Shown here: positions 12,159 through 21,359 of the stretch, piece by piece
Layout of the letters: every line of letters begins with the position of its first letter
Position numbering within the stretch: position 1 is the first letter of the stretch
From: Lepidonotus clava
Taxonomy: Eukaryota > Annelida > Polychaeta > Phyllodocida > Polynoidae
NCBI GenBank assembly: GCA_936440205.1
Contig: OW387146.1
Location: 46,986,426-47,050,425 of the forward strand
Direction of reading: 5' to 3'
DNA length: 64,000 bases
Translations under genes and position numbers: made by a program
The notes under the pieces: generated by a model
Seen by the model: the letters and a program-made list of their open reading frames with translations, nothing else
Databases searched by the model: none
Told to the model about the DNA's origin: nothing

Positions 12159-13779
12159 GATGGGATATATATTTCTTCTCCAGAGTCTTCATCTCCTTGC
12201 GTGTACCAGCCGCTCTGATGTTCTCAATTTGCTTCCTATGATGGCCCCATGTGCGCATCGGCCATAAATGCATTTCGAAACCAGAATAGTTTCGCTTGGG
12301 TTTGCCCTTGAAATTCTTCCGACACTTGGAGCATCCTATATTGGCTGCGTGCGACAGAAACATACCTTTCTGGCGGCGGGCAGGTCAGCAGCCACGTTCA
12401 TCAGTGCAACCTTCACGCGTTTGCCCAGGGGCCATTCAGATGATCTTAATACCATTCCGCGTCTCCAAAACAGCTTCAGTTCCTCAACCAGAGGCTGCAA
12501 AAACGTCGATAGGTCTGCAGGTTCCTTTGGGAGGTTGGGAATCATGCCAAACAGTATGACGTTCTCGATTTTGTAGTGCTCTTCGCTGGGTAAATTGAGA
12601 ACCGTTAGATAAATACCGCCAACAGAACAGGAGCTCTTCCTACAGAATGGTTGGAACAAATCAACATTAATCTGCAGAACCAAATTGTCATTATCTCCTA
12701 AAAATCCGTAATCTACAAACCTTTGCCATACAGACCCATCATAAATGTCACAGTAGAATCCTTCTGGAACTTTCCTGTGTCTCCACTGTTTACTATCTCG
12801 AATCCCAGGCGCTGAAGCATTTCTTCAAGACTGCAAGCCAAGGGTTTGTAGCAGTAGGTGACAATACCCACATATTGGATTTTCCCACCTACCTTAACTC
12901 GTTTGAAGAGTTCTGTGCCACATGGTTTATCTTCATTGAAAACCTTCACTGAGCATCGCCGGATTCTCTGAGTGCCATTTGGGCCTGTGTACAGCACCTG
13001 GCGAACATCGTGATAAAAGGTGTAACACTTGGAGCAAATAGTAGTCTCTTGGAACGAACTTTCTCCTACTCCCAGCCACTTGTATACCTTGTACATGGTG
13101 GTAGGAAAGACATTACGAATGACACGTGCATATTCTTCCTTTCCACCTAGGGACAGTACTTCACATACAAACGCAAGTAATGTCGTGAGGGCCGTGTCAC
13201 TCGTGAAGTTAGCAATCTGCCACTGTAAAATGAAAAAAAAACAGTCCATGTAATGATACTTTGAATTTCTTCACCATGTCGACCAACCACTGTCCGTTCG
13301 CGCGGACATACCTCGCCTGTGTCGTTGAGTTGAGCGATTACCACCTGGTCCAGGGAAGATAAATCAACCTTGGACGATGAAGATCTATTCAGGGGGGGGA
13401 CTTGATGTACGGCAGGTGGTGCAGAAGACCCCGTAGCTTGGGTGGGTACATCCTCTGCCGGGCGAATTGGCTTTCCGGACATGGTGGTGTTGGATCTTTT
13501 CCCTGACGCTTCTTGTCCCCCGGGTTCCTCAGAAACAGCTGTCGCTTGAGTGGGAACTACAGATAAAACCTCGGTTGGGCGAACTCCCTTGCCAGACATG
13601 ATGGCATGGGATCTTTTCCGTGAAGCTACCTGTCCAGGGGGCCCCGCAGAAACAGCTTTCTCTTTACTCGATTCCGCCAAAGGTAGGGTAGGTAGCAGTG
13701 GACTGGTCGTCGTTTCTGTCAGATCCAAACGATGCAGCTTCATTTGGGATGTGTTGATATGGAGGAGCATCTGCAGATC
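12159..13779 (-). pseudogene. EnSpm/CACTA-type transposase (Tnp2-like), broken
   Basis: Transcription runs right to left. An exon at 13779-13312 encodes a low-complexity Ser/Pro/Lys-rich N-terminus. A clean GAG|GTATGT donor and a TTTTACAG acceptor remove 13311-13223. The next exon encodes WQIANFTSD and a possible zinc-binding segment with CSKC and PCGTE. Then come INVDLFQPF, IPNLPKEPADLSTFLQPLVEEL and GCSKCRKNFKG, the order seen in Transposase_21 (tnp2) proteins of CACTA elements. Two frame shifts interrupt it, near 12717 and near 12365. A donor-like site at about 12158 suggests further exons, but the rest of the catalytic region was not found. The enzyme would cut and join transposon ends in the nucleus; this copy is probably inactive. 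Confidence 0.7.
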
Positions 13780-13915
13780 CTGTGAAAAAAATGTACCTTT
13801 ATAAGTACCACACTAGAACAGACCAGAAAAAAAAAGTGTAGCAACACACGGCATTTATACGCCCGTTCAGGTATTAAAAAAAAACAACTTATAATCAAAT
13901 GTTTACACCACTTAC

Positions 13916-14063
13916 TTTTGCTGCTTTCTTTTATCTTTCAAATGAGACATTTGTTGCCTCCGTGTTCTTTGTAGTACCGAGTACTAGGTATGGCTTGCGA
14001 GCAGGACCAACACCATTTGTGGGTACCCCTATTCATGGCTTTGTAGGCGCGTAGCTGCTCCAT
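13916..14063 (-). other. Possible zinc-knuckle first exon of the EnSpm transposase
   Basis: From an ATG at 14063 the minus strand reads MEQLRAYKAMNR and then WCWSCSQ, with a later His and Cys, and ends at a GTAAGT donor at 13915. Tnp2-type proteins often start with such a finger. The frame closes before the donor, so the link to the next exon is not proven. Confidence 0.35.
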
Positions 14064-14425
14064 GGAAAGGCTTGCGAGCCCTAACATAATGCTAATGATC
14101 TAGTAACTCCGCAAATAAGGTAATAGTTAGATAGTCTTATACGTCATATGCGGACGCGGACAGGCTTGGTGTTGAGGTCAGAAGTTGCTACCAACCGAGA
14201 ATGCTGGACCAGGGCGACCTAGGTCCCTTGTTGGAGCGGTGGGAAATTCCAAACTGCGAACGCAGCATTCACGGGGATTTCTCAGTGGCTGATGTACAAC
14301 GGTTCACAAGCCACACATGGGTGAGAGAAATGTGCCAAACAAAGATGTCGCTGCGCGCCGACCGGTGGTTCACATATATATATATGCACCGTTGAATTTA
14401 CCAAACATTATCCCAAAGTGAGCAC
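14064..14425. promoter_or_regulatory. Divergent intergenic region between transposase and gene C
   Basis: About 470 bp separate the putative transposase ATG (-) from the gene C ATG (+), so both may start from this region. A TA-dinucleotide run lies at 14376-14385. No motif beyond TATA-like words was recognised. Confidence 0.3.
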
Positions 14426-14433
14426 TATATATA
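14426..14433 (+). promoter_or_regulatory. TATA box of gene C
   Basis: TATATATA lies 106 bp before the ATG at 14532, the same spacing as in gene B. Confidence 0.5.
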
Positions 14434-14531
14434 ACCCACTGCCTATAACAGATCTAGAAAGACAGTGACATTCCAACCAGGTCTCGTGATTGGATTCCTT
14501 GCCGACCCACAGACTGCGGGACAAACTTAAG

Positions 14532-15542
14532 ATGAAACTCTTTTCAGGTGAGCTGGACTAATGCATTACAAATGGTAGAACGATAACATATTTAAAGGAC
14601 ATAATGAAACTGAACCCCCAACTTTGTTTACCTTTATTGGCCGTAATGTACTGAGGCAATTTTAGTTTGTATAAAGCTAAACAATGCCCCTTAGATCGGT
14701 GTACTGTTATTTGACATTAATTGATTTCCCCCCTTTGGTTGTCTTTATTTCTAGTCTATATCTACGGCCCATTGGTACTGCTCTTGCTGGAAGGCGACCT
14801 GAGTGGAGCTCGAAATATTAAGCCCCTGCGAGGCAGCTGGTTCATGGAGCGGTTGAGAGACATAACCAATGTCGACGACACCAGGTCAGCACGAAAAGGG
14901 GTTGTAAACGACGATGGAAGACCTAACAACAGAGAAACATTACCTTTAATGACCCCAATGCCTTACCACGACAGATTGGAGTCCATGCTGAACCAATATG
15001 GGACTACCGTAGAACCAAGAGCTGCAATAGAAGAACAGGAACAAGAGAGTCTCTGTGAAAATAGCAACACCTTTATTCGAATCCAATTCTACTTGCTTAT
15101 GGTAGTCGTCTCTCCATTGGCACTGGCCATCATGATTTGGGGTTTTGCAAGATTAATTGGCATATGTAAACAAGATAACTTTAAGGTTTACCTCCTCGTG
15201 TCAGGCACCCAGAATGTGTGGATTCAACTTGCTACGTTCCCGGGACATTGCACCGACTACGTGTTTATCACAGAGGGTGATCTTTTTCTTAACATAGAAT
15301 GCGACTCGTTCCTAGGAGGAGACTACACACTTAGTACGGACATTAATGTCATAGACAGCAGAACAGACCGAAAATCGACACTGGAAACCTCAGTCAAAGT
15401 GAATCCTGTGACAAACTTCCTCTTAAGAAGACTGCTAAAGCAACAGATTCTGCGCTACAACTTGGTTACGGTTGCAGCGGGTGAGCCAGGTATACTGGTG
15501 ACACTTACATATGACTTGGACACAAATACATCTTCTCCGTAA
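14532..15542 (+). CDS. Gene C: unrecognised signal-peptide, single-pass membrane protein
   Basis: A first exon of 16 nt (14532-14547, MKLFS plus one base) joins an exon at 14755-15542 through a GTGAGC donor and a TTTCTAG acceptor, giving about 267 residues. The start forms a signal-peptide-like segment (VYIYGPLVLLLLEG). A second hydrophobic stretch around residues 110-135 (QFYLLMVVVSPLALAIMIWG) should be a transmembrane helix. The middle is rich in charged residues. The C-terminal 120 residues look like a small beta-rich domain (VYLLVSGTQ, WIQLATFPGHCTDYVF). The long open frame with good splice sites argues for a real gene, and a GTGAGC donor at 15481 could give another 3' end. Function unknown; I could not match it to a family. 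Confidence 0.55.
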
Positions 15543-16023
15543 AGTCTCCTTGAACATAACATTATTACCTCGACGGAACCAACTTGTAAATTGGGAACTG
15601 AGAGTGCACCGTAGGTACCGTGTTGTTTTTTTTTATTGCATATGTTGGGTTGCGGTTTTCTTCTTTTCCACCCAGAACGGATGTACAGGAACTTACAGTA
15701 AACATGTATTTCGACCCGGGGCTAATGAGTGGACTTGGTGGAAATATAAGATTCATTAGCGGGGAATCAATCGCAGTTGGGTGCATTAATTCTTGTTTAG
15801 AATATTAAAAGAGATAGGGAGAAAGGAGTACGCGTTGATTTGAAAAAGGCTACTTCATGCCTAGACAATACGTGTAGCTAGGTACTTGAAAAGGTGATTT
15901 GTATAAATAACATCATAAATATTGTAGCTGAAACGATTGATAAGTTACAGTATCCATAATTTACGATCGGGACTTTTTTTTTGAGCGGCGCCTTCCGTTG
16001 ACCCAGGTCGGTAGGCGCGTGGT
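15543..16023 (+). other. Gene C 3' region and gene B upstream region
   Basis: A TTTTCCACCCAG acceptor at about 15675 opens a 43-residue frame (MYFDPGLMSGLGGN inside) ending at 15808. This could be an alternative last exon of gene C, but the phase does not fit the main donor. The rest is upstream sequence of gene B. Confidence 0.3.
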
Positions 16024-16031
16024 TATATAAG
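16024..16031 (+). promoter_or_regulatory. TATA box of gene B
   Basis: TATATAAG lies 106 bp before the ATG at 16130 and is followed by a CCGCCC GC-box-like word at 16036. Confidence 0.65.
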
Positions 16032-16129
16032 ACTCCGCCCACGGTTGACCTAATTAATTCCTGACTTACACGACCGGTGCGGACGAGCAAAAGAGCATTA
16101 CATTCGACTATCAGTGCGAACATCCAGAC

Positions 16130-17522
16130 ATGGCTTTAAACCACAAATCCTCTACATCAGGAGTCAGGTGAGTAAATGGGAAATGGATACGATTGATTAT
16201 AAAAGATGTTACAGACTTTAAATAACTCCTTTGATTTTTGGGATTAGGGAAAAGTCGCGTTCTGTGTAAAGAACAGTATCTAGGTCACAGCTGAATGGAA
16301 CAGCTGATCGATGTTTACAAGATGGGCTGAGGCTTGTCCTTTCCGAGACCTATAAGTATAATCTGTCTTAGCTTGTTAAGAGAGGAGTGACTTCGATTAA
16401 TTATTAGCATTGCCATTCATGACCGCAATATTAAGCAGAGTATCGGTGATTTGCCTATTGAGCGTAGATCTACGTTTTATTGAAATGCTGTTACTCTTGT
16501 TTCAGACCATACACCGAGACACCGAAGCGGCCGAGGACGCCGGAGACACCGACGGCCCCTTTAAAGTCGAGACGACGACTAAGAATGGTTGAGGCTCCGA
16601 CTCGAGACAAGAATGTGTCACCTGGGCTGACACCGTTGGACAACGCAAGCTTCACGAGGTACTTTCTTTTATTTATTCAATTGTTTAAATTTTTATTGTC
16701 ACTATTATAAAATACAAAACTTATTCCTAGGCGTCGACGTGAGATGAATTGAGAATTAACCCCACTAAATTAGTACCATCTTTATTGCAGTGCGGATCTC
16801 TTCGGCTGCAGCCCAGGGAATGGTAGTACTAGTGTGCACAGCCATTCTGACTGGGAGTGCTGCCTCTGTGTGGAGCAACCCTCAAAGGTAAATGTTGAAA
16901 TTATATAGCCAGTTAAGAAAATTAGTTATAACAGTCTTGATGATGACTGCGTGGGTCCAAGCAAAAATTATGTGTGGCTTGGAGGAGGAATTAGCGCCTG
17001 TTGGATAATCTGCAACTAACTTGACTAAAAAAAGATGGGATAAATGGATACTGTGCCACTAGTGCCTGCGGTTTTACTCAATACTTATATTCTATTCATT
17101 ACTTTAGGTAGACCGAGACTACCTGACAAATGAGCGGGACATCGACGTGGATGCCTTCGACGAAGACACGAGTGTGATTGCTCCGCGTGGTATATTCTTC
17201 GACACCAAATATAGGTATGTATTACTGTTATTATTGTTTTTACGACATTTGAAACAACAACAATATTCTAATATCAAGTGTAAGGGAAGAACTGCTTCCA
17301 TTTTGGTATTAATATTTCTAGACGTACTTATACAATATTCGACATAAACCCTAGTTGCAAATGAAAACTGGTTCTGTTATATAGACCAACCCACATTGCC
17401 TTTACAGAGTTTACCTGATGTGCATCTACTGCCAAGCAGTATTCCACCCAGCGTGTGGGCAGTATGAGCCAGCGCAGATCATGGCGTCGGAGATTATATG
17501 TGACAAGTGTGCAAATGAATAG
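16130..17522 (+). CDS. Gene B: small PHD-like zinc-finger protein, paralogue of gene A
   Basis: Coding exons are 16130-16167, 16506-16658, 16791-16887, 17108-17214 and 17408-17522, phases 2, 2, 0, 2, giving 169 residues. The N-terminus is basic and Pro/Thr/Arg-rich (KRPRTPETPTAPLKSRRRLR), unlike the acidic N-terminus of gene A, and could be a nuclear localisation signal. The C-terminus keeps the C4HC3 pattern: DWECCLC, then CIYC, HPAC and CDKC. Exon 4 is 107 nt as in gene A, with matching words (DYLTNER against EYLTDQR). Two intact paralogues with the same introns argue for selection on the protein. A likely role is chromatin or protein binding through the finger, by inference from PHD families only. 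Confidence 0.8.
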
Positions 17523-18051
17523 GTAAGTAAAGTGTAGGTTCAATCCCCTCAATTTGATCTTTCCTAACCACCAACACGGGGGGGGGGGGGGGGGGGGTAG
17601 ATAACCTTTAGATTCCAATGTCCTTAAGGGAATGTTCATGATTTAGAACTAATATACACGAAGGACCAGACTCAGGCAGTGATAGATCTTAGCTTTTTTC
17701 TGCACTAGTCCACCGGGCAAGTGGTTGAAAATGTGCACTAGACCGGGTAGTAGTGCACTAGTACCTATAGTTTTCTGTGTCTTAAAAAAAGACTGAGTAT
17801 AATATTTAAAGTTGTTTGATTCTTTTTTAGAGTTTTACCGTATAATATGATAATACCACACTAGCCCATTGGGCTAGCTGTTCAAAAAACGCACTAGTGT
17901 GACCTGATTTGCACTAGTAACAGTACTAGCGGGCTAGTGCTAAGATCGACCACCTTAGGTGGTTTAAGTATTTGTCTAGATAATTATTGTGCTTTCATAT
18001 AGGGATGTTGATGATTAAATGAGTGACTGCTATATGTTGTTTGTATTCCAG
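17523..18051 (+). other. 3' UTR intron of gene B starting directly at the stop codon
   Basis: The stop TAG is followed immediately by GTAAGT, a consensus donor. A TTTGTATTCCAG acceptor ends at 18051. The intron carries a G run at 17579-17597 and a CACTA-type MITE at 17703-17939. Confidence 0.55.
17703..17939. mobile_element. Non-autonomous CACTA (EnSpm) MITE
   Basis: The element begins CACTAGTCC and ends GGGCTAGTG, so the ends pair as CACTAG/CTAGTG. GCACTAG words recur just inside both ends (17733, 17753, 17891, 17911), the subterminal repeat pattern known for CACTA elements. Flanking CTG and CTA may be a decayed 3-bp target duplication. It is 237 bp with no coding capacity. Confidence 0.65.
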
Positions 18052-18163
18052 AACCGCTACCTGAGATGCCTGGACATTTCATGAAGAAGGAGGCCTAGGG
18101 AGCGAATGCACGATGCTAGATGCAGAGATTTTGCAGACTACGATTTATAATATGCATAATAAA
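18052..18163 (+). terminator. 3' UTR exon of gene B with poly(A) signal
   Basis: After the 3' UTR intron, the exon runs into AATAAA at 18158-18163. A second copy of this sequence, with its own AATAAA, lies beyond the LINE at about 21220, and another AATAAA is at 21348, so the original transcript may have ended there. Confidence 0.5.
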
Positions 18164-18210
18164 CTATAACAGATTGTATATAATTACCTACTGTTTACTT
18201 AATTCATGTA
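18075..18210 (+). repeat. Left direct repeat flanking the plus-strand LINE
   Basis: About 136 bp, from CATGAAGAAGGAGG through AATAAACTATA to ACCTACTGTTTACTTAAT, recurs after the LINE at 21137-21275. The two copies differ at several positions and small gaps, roughly 85% alike by eye. Confidence 0.8.
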
Positions 18211-20747
18211 AACATCAATTTAAGAAAGGAGGAGGTCTATGTATGTATTTGAAAGATTCAATTGAATTTTCTGAGATAACTTACGCACATTTTAACATTA
18301 GTACTATTGATATTGAAGCGCAATGGGTAGTAGTAAATCAAAAACCGAATAAGGAAATCTTAATATGTAATATATATCGTCCTCCACAAGGAAATGTTCA
18401 AAATCTTATAAGTTACCTAATTACTATAGTGGATAGTGTGGACTTATCTAAAATTGAAATAATTCTAATGGGTGATTTTAATATAGATCTACTTGATTCT
18501 GGAAATGGAACTACTAAAATTCTGAAAGCATTTATAAATGATTATGGTCTTAAACAATTTAATAAAAAACCAACTCATTTAAGCAAGACTAAGGATAGCT
18601 GTATTGATCTTTTCATATCCAATTCGAATATCATTTCACAAAATACTGTCTGCAATATGAATATTAGTGATCACCAAGCAATATTTGTAACGAGAAAAAA
18701 ATGTAAATTTAAAAAGATTAAATGCGAATTTGAAGGATGTTCCTATAAAAATTATAGTAGAGAAGATTTTCAAAACTACTTACGAAATACTGAATGGAAT
18801 GAATTTTATGAAGAACGAAATATTGAACGAAAATGGACACTTTTTATTCAGAGGCTGGTTAGTTATTTAGATCTTCATTGTCCAAAAAAGCAATATAGGA
18901 TATCAAAAACCAAAGAACCATGGCTTACTCTGGATCTAATTGAACTTATAAAAGATAAGGATCGTGCTTTAAAAAATGCCAAAAAAAAACAAAACAAGGA
19001 TAATGTAGAGCTTTGGAAAGTTGCTAAACGACTGAGAAATCAGTGCATAAATCGTGTTCGTAACGCCATAGCTGTGTTCATTAAAGGAAATCTAGAGAAC
19101 AATATTAACAATCCAAAAAAATTCTGGAAAGATATTAGACAAGTATTTCCAAAAATTAATACTACAAATAAGAAGTTTGTTCTGAAGTATTTAGACACGG
19201 ATCAGATGGTAGATTTTAATGAAGTTCCAGATTTTATTAATAAATATTTTGCTAATATAGGTACAAAGTTGGCAGAGAACTATCACGACATGTGGACATA
19301 TGCCGGTATCCCTAATGAATCATCATTACATAATTTTCAAACAACACGACAAGAAACTTTAGCACTTTGTAAAGGAATTAATATTAATAAAGCATCTGGT
19401 ATACACGGAATATCAGCTATAGTATTTAAAGATGCATTAATTGAATGCGTGGATAAGATATGTGACTTTCTAAATTATTCTTTTAACATAGGATTAATTC
19501 CTAATGAATGGAAAATGGCTAAAGTAACACCACTACAAAAACCTGGTAATCGACAGTTAGTAAATAATCTCAGGCCTGTTTCCAATCTTCCAGTTATATC
19601 CAAAATAATTGAGAAAAATAGTACATAATAGGCTGATATTGCATCTTAATCAGGGCAATAGACTAAATGAAAGGCAAGGAGGCTTTAGACCAGGACACTC
19701 GACCATAGGGACAACAGCAAATTTTATAAATGATATTTATAAAACCATTAATAATAAACAGATAACCGTGGCTCTATATTTGGACTTAATGAAAGCGTTC
19801 GATACAGTTAACCATAACATATTATTATCTAAACTTAAATTAAATGGGATATGTGATGGAGCACTTTCATGGTTGGAAAATTATTTGACGTGGTTTCTGT
19901 TGTAAATAAATGTCAGGTATCACTCTATGCTGATGATACGGTGCTATATTATACAGGTAATAGTGTTAATGAAATAATGCAAACTGTACAGACTGATTTG
20001 AACAATGTTTATTTATGGTGCTGTAAAAATTGGCTGACTATTAATCCTAAGAAATCTAAATATTGTATATATGGTATGAAGTCACTTGTCAAAAAGTGTA
20101 AAGCCCAGATAATAGACTTATCCCTGAATAATCAGATACTAGAGAATGTATGTTCATATAAGTACTTGGGCTTCATATTGGATGAAAATTTGACTTTTAA
20201 CAAACATATATCCGACTTGTGTAATCAATAGTCTCATAAACTATTTGTATTTAGGAAAATTAGGAAATATTTGACGGAAAATGCAAGTGTGATGATTTTT
20301 AAATCAATGTTTTTACCTATGTTAGAGTATGGTGATGTTATATACAGAGGCACTACTTATACAAATATTGAATGTCTAGAAAGGTTTTTTTACAGATGTT
20401 TACGCGTCTGTGTAAATGACATTGGACTTACTAAAAATCAATTATGTATTACATGTTAAGTTCCATCACTTACGGATCGCTATAATAGTCACTTACTTGC
20501 TTTTATGTTTAATTATGTAGACAATGATAATTTTAGAAAATATGCTGTGAGACAAACTAGACTTCATGACGCACCAGTATTCAACACATATCAGCCTAAA
20601 AATGAAAAAGCAAAAATGAATGTATTCTATAGAGGTGCTATTTACTGGAATTTACAGCCTATAAATATTAGAGAAATTGATGATAAACAGAAATCTAAAA
20701 GTAGGCAAAAACAATTGGTGCAACAGAAACTAGCAATAGAACTGTGA
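18211..20747 (+). pseudogene. LINE ORF2 remains: AP endonuclease and reverse transcriptase
   Basis: The frame open to 19628 holds the C-terminal half of the endonuclease (LMGDFNIDLLDS, TKDSCIDLFISNS, ISDHQAIF), a linker, and the start of the polymerase (LRPVSNLPVISKIIEK). Later frames hold GGFRPGHSTIGTTANF, ALYLDLMKAFDTVNHN and, from 19869, LYADDTVLYY (the catalytic YADD), ending at 20747. Between WLENYL and LYADD the usual segment with GVPQGS is missing, a deletion of roughly 100 nt. At least four frame changes or stops break the polymerase. The missing N-terminal endonuclease and ORF1 are explained by 5' truncation. Confidence 0.8.
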
Positions 20748-21136
20748 CAAATTATTGAGTTTTTAATGCATGTTTAAATATGCTTTTTAATATAGTGAAA
20801 TGTGTAATAGAATTGTTTGATTATACTAATCAAGACTGTGATATAATTTTGTATATTCTATTTTCTTTATGAAATTTAAACTATTATCTTGGTTGATGTT
20901 TTTAACCCAATGAAATTCTTATATTAATTTATACGGATGTTGCTTTACAACTAAGATATATGCATCTACAATCAAAAGACATTGATCTAAACATTAACTA
21001 TATTATACACGTTAATATGTGTAAAGTGTATTACTTGGTTTTTGATTATATCTCACAGGCAGAAAAGTGAGACAAGTTTCAATGTAAACTTATTTTTTGT
21101 CTGTATAAATAAAAGAATATATAAAAAAAAAATCAT
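18211..21136 (+). mobile_element. LINE of the CR1/L2/jockey-like group, 5' truncated
   Basis: The element enters inside the endonuclease domain (KKGGGLCMYLKDS) and runs through reverse transcriptase to an A-rich tail at 21110-21131. It sits inside the 3' region of gene B on the same strand, between copies of a direct repeat of about 136 bp. It resembles the 29.7-35.6 kb LINE in protein (KAFDTVNHNILL, SDHQAIFVTRKK) but is a different, diverged copy. It is inactive. Confidence 0.85.
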
Positions 21137-21275
21137 TACATGAAGAAGGAGGGAGCGAATTCGAATGCACGACACTAGATGCGGAGAGTTTGCAGACTAG
21201 GATTTATGATATATATGTATAATAAACTATAATTGTTTGTTTATATTTACCTACTGTTTACTTAATTTATGTAAA
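21137..21275 (+). repeat. Right direct repeat flanking the plus-strand LINE
   Basis: This is the diverged second copy of 18075-18210, including AATAAACTATA and ACCTACTGTTTACTTAAT. See the left copy. Confidence 0.8.
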
Positions 21276-21347
21276 CTTCTATAAGTTATAAAAGGAGTGC
21301 TTGTACAACACCGAAGTTGTAACGTTTATGGACAATGTGTTAGTTTC

Positions 21348-21353
21348 AATAAA
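21348..21353 (+). terminator. Distal poly(A) signal downstream of gene B
   Basis: AATAAA lies after the second direct repeat. It may be the original end of the gene B transcript before the LINE inserted. Confidence 0.4.
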
Positions 21354-21359
21354 AAAATT

